A stretch of DNA of 6,842 bases. Source: Planctomycetota bacterium (lineage in GTDB: Bacteria; Planctomycetota; Planctomycetia; Pirellulales; Pirellulaceae). Both the position numbers and the translations under genes were made by a program. The stretch covers positions 1 through 6,842 of the forward strand of contig JAHWKS010000299.1 in assembly GCA_019347795.1 (NCBI GenBank). Reading direction: 5' to 3'. Below the pieces are notes generated by a model, which saw only the letters and a program-made list of their open reading frames with translations, was not told where the DNA came from and did not search any database. How positions within the stretch are numbered: position 1 is the first letter of the stretch; the number at the start of each line of letters is the position of its first letter. This document shows positions 1 through 5,372 of this stretch, piece by piece.

Positions 1-81
1 AACTCTGTGACCCCGCCCACAAAGAAGCTCTGTTTCGCGATGTTCCGCTGCGTCGCCTGCGTCCCCGCAATGTGAGCGGCA
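1..81. other. Window edge downstream of the acyltransferase; nothing recognised
   Basis: There is no convincing gene end, RNA or terminator here. One plus-strand frame is open from the edge to a TGA at 73-75 and another to a TAG near 108-110, but both are too short and compositionally unremarkable to call. Confidence 0.3.
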
Positions 82-1290
82 TCACGGAAGGTCGGACGAG
101 GGCGACATAGGCTGCACGCGAGCACGGCGCCGGGCGTCTGGTTCGCGTTTGCCCGGCCGCTGCCGCCCGCCGTCGAAGTGCGTCTTGAGGCGGAGGAAGT
201 GCTGCTCCCAGGCATGATAGATGACGATCGCCGCCAGCAGCGTCGCCGCGGACATGACGCCCATGTAAGCCAGCCGGCCGAGTAGCGCGGAGCCGAATGC
301 CGTCGCCAACCCACCGGCCGTAAAGAACGGCGCCAGGAGGGGAATCAGCGGGTTCTGCAGCACGTACATCCCGTAGCTGTACTTGCCTAGCAGTCGAAGC
401 GATCGATTGCTCCAGACGCGACCCATCGGACTGCCTTCGGGCGCGGTGACTGCGAGAATCAGCACCGCTCCGAAGAACAACGCGCACAACGTCGTCGGCA
501 GTGTGAGCAGCCGCTGATCGAGCAAGGCCACGATCGCGAACATCGCGCCCGTCGTCCCCAGCGTGCGCTTCGCCAGCGGCGTCAACTTCTGGAGTCCCTG
601 CGGCTGCCGCGCCACGAGAGCCAGCCACGCCCCCAATAGCAGCGAGTCGAGCCGGAACAGCGTGAACACCTCCGCCGCCGCCCCGTTGCCACCCAGAAGC
701 ACCCACGCCACGCGGCTGGCGGCCGCCGCAACAACCAGCGAGGCGGCGATCCGCCGCGAAACCGCCGCCGAGCAGAAATAGACAACCAGCGGCCACACCA
801 GGTAAAACTGCTCCTCCACCGCCAGCGACCAGAAGTGGTCGAAGGCGCCCAGCACCCACTCGCCCTGAAAGGAGATCAGCAGGTTCGCGCCATACAGCCA
901 CAACCATGCCTGATGCGGCTCGGCGGCGATCTCCACGCCGGGCGAGGAAATCGCCGGCAGCAGCACAAACGCGACCACGAGCGTCCCATAGTAGAGCGGG
1001 AAGATTCGCAGCGTCCGCCGCATGTAGAAGTCGCGAAAGAAATGCGGCTGCGCCTTCGAGTCGTGCAGGATGCCGGTGATGAGGAAGCCGGAAAGAACGA
1101 AAAACAGGTCTACGCCGCGGGCGCCGAAGTTGAGCAGCGGCAGATCGGTCGGCCCCACCGCCGACACCTCGCCGGGCAACCCGCGAAACCGGTACAACGT
1201 GACCATCAGGATCGCCAGCCCGCGCACACCGTCCAGCGCCGGAATGTGGCCCCGGAGCCGAGGATCGGCCGGTACTTGGCTGGCGGTCAT
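82..1290 (-). CDS. Acyltransferase-3 family integral membrane protein (OafA/NolL-like)
   Basis: Predicted multi-pass membrane O-acyltransferase of 402 residues. Family members move acetyl or other acyl groups from a cytoplasmic donor to sugars or other envelope molecules. Visible family marks are L-D-G-V-R-G at 19-24, DLFFVLSGFLITGIL (61-75), RRTLRIFPLYY (91-101) and FWSLAVEEQFYLVWP (153-167). About ten hydrophobic segments continue to residue 362, followed by a basic, probably cytoplasmic tail. There is no SGNH domain, and the length suits a single-domain member. The family's R-X10-H motif reads Arg23-X10-Arg34 here, so the expected histidine is missing (codon at 1189-1191). The ATG at 1290 is the only sensible start, because the LDGVRG block begins 18 codons later; no clear Shine-Dalgarno sequence precedes it. 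A 140-base gap and a hairpin separate it from the upstream gene, so it is probably its own unit. The family call is secure but the substrate is unknown. Confidence 0.93.
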   Translation of the reverse strand: MTASQVPADPRLRGHIPALDGVRGLAILMVTLYRFRGLPGEVSAVGPTDLPLLNFGARGVDLFFVLSGFLITGILHDSKAQPHFFRDFYMRRTLRIFPLYYGTLVVAFVLLPAISSPGVEIAAEPHQAWLWLYGANLLISFQGEWVLGAFDHFWSLAVEEQFYLVWPLVVYFCSAAVSRRIAASLVVAAAASRVAWVLLGGNGAAAEVFTLFRLDSLLLGAWLALVARQPQGLQKLTPLAKRTLGTTGAMFAIVALLDQRLLTLPTTLCALFFGAVLILAVTAPEGSPMGRVWSNRSLRLLGKYSYGMYVLQNPLIPLLAPFFTAGGLATAFGSALLGRLAYMGVMSAATLLAAIVIYHAWEQHFLRLKTHFDGGRQRPGKREPDARRRARVQPMSPSSDLP

Positions 1291-1400
1291 AACAGGGGGT
1301 CAGCAGGATGGGCGGTGAGCTCATCGAGGAGTCCAAGATAACTCTACGATAAGATTCGCAGCGCCTGCGGCGGAGGCACGACTCGCATTGCTGGCGCCTC
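1291..1400. other. Intergenic leader of the acyltransferase gene
   Basis: This gap must hold the start signals of the acyltransferase if it is transcribed alone. On the minus strand an AT-richer patch at 1337-1356 includes TAGAGT (four of six to a -10 box), but no -35-like hexamer lies at 16-18 bases upstream. No coding potential was seen on either strand. Confidence 0.3.
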
Positions 1401-1423
1401 ACCGGCGGGGAAAGTCCGCCGGT
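1401..1423 (-). terminator. Hairpin after the small membrane-protein gene
   Basis: An 8-bp perfect stem, ACCGGCGG with CCGCCGGT, and a 7-base loop lies 8 bases beyond the TAA stop of the membrane-protein gene. It is the right place for the end of the operon transcript, but the sequence after it is GC-rich without a T-run. It may be a Rho-independent-like pause or a 3'-end stabiliser rather than an efficient terminator. Confidence 0.45.
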
Positions 1424-1430
1424 CGACTGC

Positions 1431-1817
1431 TTAGCGGGAGAAGAGGGCGACGGCGGCCGCGATGACGTAGCCGGCGGCGAGGGCGATCCATGCCCCGCGC
1501 AGCCATCGCAGCCGAGGCGGGATCAGGTGGTCCAGCGCCATCGCCAATAGCGCCGCCGTTCCCGCCAGTCCGGCGAATACCGGCAGCGGGAGGTAGTGAG
1601 CCGCGGAGAACACCGCGCCGGCGAAGGCGGTCAGGGCGATCAACTCTCCCAGCGAATACTGAAATGACGGTCGCTTCGAAGCGGAGCGCGACATCGCGCG
1701 GAACAAAGCATGCCTCGCCTCGGCCGCCTGGTAGTGCTCGGGGCGAACGCCTTCCTCGGCCGTCAAAGCGGGAACGTCATCCGCGGAGGCAAGGGATCGG
1801 GGCGGTTTTTCGGTCAT
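1431..1817 (-). CDS. Small two- or three-helix membrane protein, planctomycete type
   Basis: Hypothetical protein of 128 residues with no function I can name. Residues 1-48 are polar and look cytoplasmic. Then F52-Q-Y-S-L-G-E-L59 leads into hydrophobic stretches at about 58-72, 76-95 and 108-126, with a Pro/Arg-rich turn (PPRLRWLR, 100-107). This F-Q-[YF]-S-L-x-x-L pattern before a membrane helix is common in small planctomycete membrane proteins (recalled, not searched). The ATG at 1817 is chosen because codons 2-41 have coding-like composition (roughly 70% G or C at third positions). An internal ATG at 1694 would give an 87-residue form that keeps all the membrane segments. The gene starts 53 bases after the Hsp70 stop and is probably co-transcribed with it. 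Its start codon lies in the loop of a perfect 17-bp inverted repeat, and codons 2-7 form one arm, so translation may be structure-controlled. Confidence 0.75.
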   Translation of the reverse strand: MTEKPPRSLASADDVPALTAEEGVRPEHYQAAEARHALFRAMSRSASKRPSFQYSLGELIALTAFAGAVFSAAHYLPLPVFAGLAGTAALLAMALDHLIPPRLRWLRGAWIALAAGYVIAAAVALFSR

Positions 1818-1864
1818 GAACTTTTGCGATGCCGCGGAGTCTGGGGGCCGAAAAACCGCCCCGA
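1797..1864. repeat. Perfect 17-bp inverted repeat spanning the Hsp70/membrane-protein junction
   Basis: The left arm TCGGGGCGGTTTTTCGG (1797-1813) and right arm CCGAAAAACCGCCCCGA (1848-1864) are exact reverse complements around a 34-base centre. Past one mismatch (1796/1865) three further pairs follow. On the coding strand the first arm starts 7 bases past the Hsp70 stop codon. The loop ends with the ATG of the membrane-protein gene, and the second arm is its codons 2-7. The RNA stem would be very stable. No T-run follows it, so it is not a textbook intrinsic terminator. Possible roles are translational control of the last gene, RNA processing between cistrons or attenuation; it could also be the scar of template-switch repair. 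Confidence 0.85.
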
Positions 1865-1870
1865 CCCCGT

Positions 1871-3664
1871 CTACGGCTCGTCGCGGTCGCGGACGCTGAA
1901 CTCCAGCTTCCAGCGGCCGCCGGTTTGAGGGCTGAAGCACCAGAGCTCGAACACGCCCAACTCGGTGATCTTGGTGTGAAAGCGCACCGGAACGTATGGC
2001 TCGTCGATCGCCTCGTCGGCCGGAAGGATCGCCTCGACGGAGTCCGTCTCCGTCAGCTCTTCTTCGCTCCACGAGGAAAGCACGTCCCCCGGCTTGTCCT
2101 GCTTGCGGACCGGCGAGCTGAAGAAGCGGAACTGCGCCGCCTCGCCCACCACCAGGCCGATGTCGCCGGAGGGGACGTCGGTTTCGCTTCCTTCCTCCAT
2201 GCCGATCGGCGCTACGCACAACGCCCGCAGCGGCCGCGGGGCGCCGGGGACCGCCAGGCCCGACGTCTCGATGCCGACGTAGTACGAGCGAGCGGTGCCG
2301 CCGCGGATGCGCACTCCGCCGTGCTCCTTGGCCCAGCCATAATACGCGGCGCCGCGGGCGACGGCGTAGTCGAGGTCCTGCTCACCCTCCAGAACCTGCG
2401 CCCCTTTCTTCTTGCCGCTCCAGCCGCGAAGCACCTGCAACAGCCGGTCTCGCAGCACGTCGCTCTTGAAGGCGCCGCCGTTGAACAGGATCTGCGTCGG
2501 CGCCACGGGTCCTTCCTGCGGGTCGCCGTGCATGCGGAGGAACGCCGCTAAGTGCCGCGTGATCGCGGTGTCGCTCTCGTAGGGGAGGCCGATCTCCATG
2601 AAGCCCGAAGCGCGGCGCCGGGCGGGGGAGTCATCCATTGAGCATGACGGCAGGAAGCCGTCGATGATCAGCTTCACGACGCTCGCCCGGTCCACCTCGA
2701 CCGACACCGTGCCGCCGATCAGCTTGCTCCCGCGACCGAGGACCGAGATCGACTGCTTCTCCGGCCCGTCGTTCGCCAAAAGCGACTCTTTTGCCGCGCG
2801 GCAGGAATGCCACAGCGCGACCGACTGCCACGGATCGAGCTTGACATTCTTCTTGCCGAACAGCTCGGCGACGTAATGAGCCAACGCCAGGTCCATGTTG
2901 TCGCCGCCGACCAGCAGGTGATTTCCGACTGCGAGGCGTTGAAGCTGCAGTTCGCCCGCCTGCTCCGCGACGCCCACCAGCGTCAGATCGGTGGTCCCGC
3001 CGCCGACGTCGCAGACCAGCAGCGTATCGCCGACTTTGACGCGGCGCCGCCAGCGATCCCCCTCGCTGCTGACCCACGCGTACACCGCCGCCTGCGGCTC
3101 TTCCAGCAGGATGAGATCGGAGGGCAACCCGGCGGATGCGGCCGCTTCGCGCGTCAACTCGCGGGCGGCGGCGTCGAAGGAGGCGGGCGCGGTGAGCACG
3201 ACCCGCTGCTCCTCCAAAGGCGCGTCGGGGAAGCGGGCGTTCCACGCCGCCGCCAGATGCTCCAGGTAACGCTGCGAGGCGACGACGGGCGAAATCTTGC
3301 GAACGTCATGCGGGGCGTTCCACGGAAGAATCGGCTCCCGGCGATCAACGCGGCTATGGGCGAGCCAGCTCTTAGCGGCGCCGACGGTGCGATCGGGCTT
3401 TTCGGCGCCTCGCAAGCGAGCCAACTCCCCCACCGCATAGTCGCGATCTTGCGCCCACGGCGCATCGAGCGCGCCGCCCGCCTCGTGCTCTTCGGCCAGG
3501 TAGACGAACGAAGGGAGGGAGCGCCGCGCCTCGATAGTGTTCGGCGCCACGAGCTGCGGGATCGGCAGCAGCTCCGTCTTCGGCTGCTCGGCCTCCAGCG
3601 GAGCATAGGCCGCCACGCAGTTGGTGGTGCCCAGGTCGATGCCGATCACGTACTTCGCGGCCAT
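1871..3664 (-). CDS. Hsp70 (DnaK-like) family ATPase, DUF2760-associated class
   Basis: Hsp70/actin-fold ATPase of 597 residues. The nucleotide-binding domain is complete by eye: phosphate-1 loop GIDLGTTN (8-15), a lysine in AAKSWL (K98) at the place of the DnaK catalytic lysine, phosphate-2 loop DVGGGTTD (219-226), GGDNMD (253-258, like GGEDFD of DnaK), adenosine motif LFNGGAF (393-399) and a connect-2-like AVARGAA (434-440). Residues from about 450 to 597 form a divergent, beta-rich substrate-binding region ending in TELGVFELWCF (567-577) and RWKLEF (584-589). There is no helical lid or EEVD-like tail, so this is not housekeeping DnaK, and no dnaJ or grpE lies nearby. The ATG at 3664 places the phosphate loop eight residues in, as expected. 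The gene follows the HEAT lipoprotein by 39 bases in the DUF2760 operon. The client and role are unknown; a chaperone or assembly ATPase is inferred. Confidence 0.95.
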   Translation of the reverse strand: MAAKYVIGIDLGTTNCVAAYAPLEAEQPKTELLPIPQLVAPNTIEARRSLPSFVYLAEEHEAGGALDAPWAQDRDYAVGELARLRGAEKPDRTVGAAKSWLAHSRVDRREPILPWNAPHDVRKISPVVASQRYLEHLAAAWNARFPDAPLEEQRVVLTAPASFDAAARELTREAAASAGLPSDLILLEEPQAAVYAWVSSEGDRWRRRVKVGDTLLVCDVGGGTTDLTLVGVAEQAGELQLQRLAVGNHLLVGGDNMDLALAHYVAELFGKKNVKLDPWQSVALWHSCRAAKESLLANDGPEKQSISVLGRGSKLIGGTVSVEVDRASVVKLIIDGFLPSCSMDDSPARRRASGFMEIGLPYESDTAITRHLAAFLRMHGDPQEGPVAPTQILFNGGAFKSDVLRDRLLQVLRGWSGKKKGAQVLEGEQDLDYAVARGAAYYGWAKEHGGVRIRGGTARSYYVGIETSGLAVPGAPRPLRALCVAPIGMEEGSETDVPSGDIGLVVGEAAQFRFFSSPVRKQDKPGDVLSSWSEEELTETDSVEAILPADEAIDEPYVPVRFHTKITELGVFELWCFSPQTGGRWKLEFSVRDRDEP

Positions 3665-3693
3665 GCTTGTTCCGGTTGAGATGTTTTTTATAT

Positions 3694-3712
3694 CGATTCC
3701 GATTCACGATTC
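3694..3712. repeat. Three direct copies of CGATTC between the HEAT gene and Hsp70
   Basis: CGATTC occurs at 3694-3699, 3700-3705 and 3707-3712 on the plus strand (GAATCG on the coding strand). The run spans the stop codon of the HEAT lipoprotein gene (3704-3706) and the spacer before Hsp70. Just downstream in the transcription direction is TATAAA (3692-3687), a five-of-six match to a -10 box, but no convincing -35 box lies at the proper distance. An internal promoter or operator is possible but weakly supported. Confidence 0.3.
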
Positions 3713-4711
3713 GTCGGGAGGCGTGCTGAGCCCCTTCGCCGCCTGCGCGTCGATCTCGCGGAGCGCGCGGATCGCCTCGGTCCGCGTCTCTTCGTCCTGC
3801 TCGCGGCGAATCAATTCCAAGAGCGAGGGAACGGCCGGCCGGGCATCGGGACCGATCAGCGAGAGGGCGTACGCCGCGCGGTAACGGTAATCGGCGTCTT
3901 CGGACTCCAGCAGTGGGAGGAGCGCGAGCGTAATCTGCGGCCGGCCGCGACCGAGCTGTCCGAGCGAGCCGTAGGCGATTTCGCGGACGCCGCGGGATTC
4001 ATCCGAGAGCGCATCGATCAAGGCCGCCGCCACAAGGTCGAGCTTCCCATCCTGCGGCGTCAGTTCCCCCAGCAGCCAGGCCGCCTCCTGCCGCACCGAT
4101 TCCTCGTCGGAGTTCAGCGCCCGAAGGAGCGGCGCCGGGTCGGCGTCACGAGGAACGCCCAGCCGCCGCAGCGCCGCCATCGCGGCGTGCAGCACGGCGT
4201 CGTTCTGCTCGTGATCGATCAACTCCAGCAGACTGGCGACGATGTTCGGATTGCGATCGCCGATTTTTCCCAGGGCTTCGGCCGCGGCGGCGCGCACCTC
4301 GCCGTCTTCGTCCTGAAGGGAAGAGGTCAGCTCGCCGGTTGCCGTGGAGGCGGCATGGTGGAGGACGCCGAGAGCGGCGGCGGCGTCCCGTCGCTGAGAA
4401 GCATCGCCGCCCGAGAGCATCCCTCGCAACGATTGAATCTCCTCTTCTGTAGCCGATACTGCGGCAGTCGCGACAGTCGCCTCGTCGTCGACGCCGCCGT
4501 CAGAAGCGTCCGGGGGCGGCGCATCCGTCGTCGCAACAACTGTCGATGACACGACCGCGGGGGGCGCCGGTTCCTCGACTCCTATCTCCATTGGCTCCGT
4601 TTCCGAAGAAGCGACCATCTCTGGAGGCGCGGGCGCCGACGGCGACCGATGGCAGCCGCTCGTAGCGATCAGCGTGAACAGCGCGGCGGAATTCAATAGG
4701 AAGACGCGCAT
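3704..4711 (-). CDS. HEAT-repeat lipoprotein
   Basis: Predicted lipoprotein of 335 residues. The N-terminus MRVFLLNSAALFTLIATSGC has a basic start, a hydrophobic core and lipobox T-S-G-C with the acceptor cysteine at position 20. Residues 21-90 are a Pro/Ala/Glu/Thr-rich linker, presumably disordered. From about 93 to 325 there are six or seven HEAT (PBS-lyase-type) helical repeats, seen as recurring patterns such as D-x-x-x-V-R-x-x-A-A-x-A-L-G-x-I (136-150), S-V-R-Q-E-A-A-W-L-L-G-E-L (205-217) and Y-R-Y-R-A-A-Y-A-L-S-L-I-G (275-287). HEAT solenoids usually bind other proteins. The ATG at 4711 is chosen because it starts the signal peptide; the open frame upstream to 4972 is Arg-rich and overlaps DUF2760. 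Only 8 bases separate it from the DUF2760 stop, so translation is likely coupled. It sits between DUF2760 and Hsp70, suggesting, as inference, an envelope-anchored partner of that system. Confidence 0.9.
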   Translation of the reverse strand: MRVFLLNSAALFTLIATSGCHRSPSAPAPPEMVASSETEPMEIGVEEPAPPAVVSSTVVATTDAPPPDASDGGVDDEATVATAAVSATEEEIQSLRGMLSGGDASQRRDAAAALGVLHHAASTATGELTSSLQDEDGEVRAAAAEALGKIGDRNPNIVASLLELIDHEQNDAVLHAAMAALRRLGVPRDADPAPLLRALNSDEESVRQEAAWLLGELTPQDGKLDLVAAALIDALSDESRGVREIAYGSLGQLGRGRPQITLALLPLLESEDADYRYRAAYALSLIGPDARPAVPSLLELIRREQDEETRTEAIRALREIDAQAAKGLSTPPDES

Positions 4712-4719
4712 GATGCTGC

Positions 4720-5265
4720 CTACGAAACTTCGACCTCGATCGGAGAGATGACGCGGGCCGCGGATTCGTCGCCGGTCCACGTGGGCGTCTCGCAGCGGGT
4801 CGCCTTCCAGCCGTGGTGCATCAGCCGCCCGCGATAAGGAGGCTCGCCCGAGACGTTCCCGACCAGCCGGTAACATGCGGCGTCGAATCCGCTCCGCAAT
4901 TCCACCTCGGACCCTTCCTCCTGATCGCTGATGGCCTCGACGGCGAACCATCGCTGAAGCACTTTGCCGCAATCGCGATGCACGTCGCGGGCGGCGGCGC
5001 CCACCTCGGCGTCCGAGAAGCCGTCCAGCGGCTCCATCACGAAGTCAAGCAACCGCGCCTCGCGCTGCAATGCCGCCAACAGCGTGAGGGCCTCGCTCCG
5101 CGGAGGCCGGGAAGGAGCGGCGGGGGCGGGAGCTTGCGCCGGCTGCGGCCTTTCCTCCGGCTTCTCCGCAGGCGGACCTTCCTGCACCAGCCGACGCACC
5201 TGTTCGCTCGTCTGCCGATCGAAAAGGATGCGGAAGAAGACTCGGAAGGCCAACAGCAAACGCAT
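4720..5265 (-). CDS. DUF2760 domain-containing protein
   Basis: Protein of 181 residues that I recognise as a DUF2760 member, a family with no known biochemical function. It begins with a hydrophobic and basic amphipathic stretch, MRLLLAFRVFFRILFD (1-16), which could sit on a membrane. A Pro/Ala/Glu-rich linker follows (about 29-56). The conserved domain runs from about 57 to 181, including LLAALQREARLLDF (62-75), FSDAEVGAAARDVHRDC (83-99), RLVGNVSGEPPYRGRLMHHGW (from 133, ending at W153) and P175-I-E-V-E at the end. The ATG at 5265 gives the usual N-terminus, although no strong Shine-Dalgarno sequence precedes it. A promoter-like pair lies 45-74 bases upstream, making this the probable first gene of an operon with the HEAT lipoprotein, Hsp70 and small membrane protein. 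DUF2760 genes are, from memory, regular neighbours of this Hsp70 class, so a joint role is likely but unproven. Confidence 0.88.
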   Translation of the reverse strand: MRLLLAFRVFFRILFDRQTSEQVRRLVQEGPPAEKPEERPQPAQAPAPAAPSRPPRSEALTLLAALQREARLLDFVMEPLDGFSDAEVGAAARDVHRDCGKVLQRWFAVEAISDQEEGSEVELRSGFDAACYRLVGNVSGEPPYRGRLMHHGWKATRCETPTWTGDESAARVISPIEVEVS

Positions 5266-5309
5266 CGGGCGGCTCGCTTTCGCCGGGAAGGATCATCGCG
5301 ACGAAAGTA

Positions 5310-5339
5310 AGTACAACCCCCCAGGCCCGAAGTTGTCAA
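5310..5339 (-). promoter_or_regulatory. Sigma-70-type promoter for the DUF2760-HEAT-Hsp70 operon
   Basis: On the minus strand, a perfect TTGACA (5339-5334) is followed by an 18-base spacer and TGTACT (5315-5310), a four-of-six match to TATAAT. A start near 5303 would give a leader of about 38 bases before the DUF2760 ATG at 5265. The 107-base gap between the SHD1 gene stop and DUF2760 holds this promoter and the hairpin next to it, supporting a separate transcription unit from here. Confidence 0.55.
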
Positions 5340-5361
5340 CCGGCCGTCGAACCGACGCCGG
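5340..5361 (-). terminator. GC-rich hairpin after the SHD1 gene, next to the operon promoter
   Basis: On the minus strand, CCGGCGTCG, a GTT loop and CGACGGCCGG can fold into nine GC-rich or mixed pairs with one bulged G. It begins 11 bases after the SHD1-protein stop codon. Only a short, mixed T-containing stretch (TTGACAACTT) follows, so termination by this hairpin alone is uncertain. It could instead act as a transcript-end stabiliser or a binding site, since it touches the -35 box of the next promoter. Confidence 0.4.
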
Positions 5362-5372
5362 CCGCTTCGCCG

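Noticed and set aside
835..1341. Plus-strand open frame opposite the acyltransferase start
   Set aside because: Arg/Gln/His-rich shadow translation with no domain; the acyltransferase on the other strand is clear.
1818..2219. Upstream extension of the small membrane-protein frame into Hsp70
   Set aside because: The extension is an Arg/Gly-rich out-of-frame reading of the Hsp70 gene; composition becomes protein-like only from the ATG at 1817.
1829..2551. Plus-strand 240-residue frame opposite the Hsp70 3' end
   Set aside because: It lies antisense to the conserved substrate-binding region of Hsp70 and has shadow-like composition.
2807..3679. Long plus-strand open frame opposite Hsp70
   Set aside because: It mirrors the Hsp70 coding frame in GC-rich DNA, has an Arg/Gln/Ala-rich translation with no recognisable domain, and the minus-strand gene has full family motifs.
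4712..4972. N-terminal extension of the HEAT lipoprotein frame
   Set aside because: The extension is Arg-rich, overlaps DUF2760 completely and would bury a good lipoprotein signal peptide that begins at 4711.
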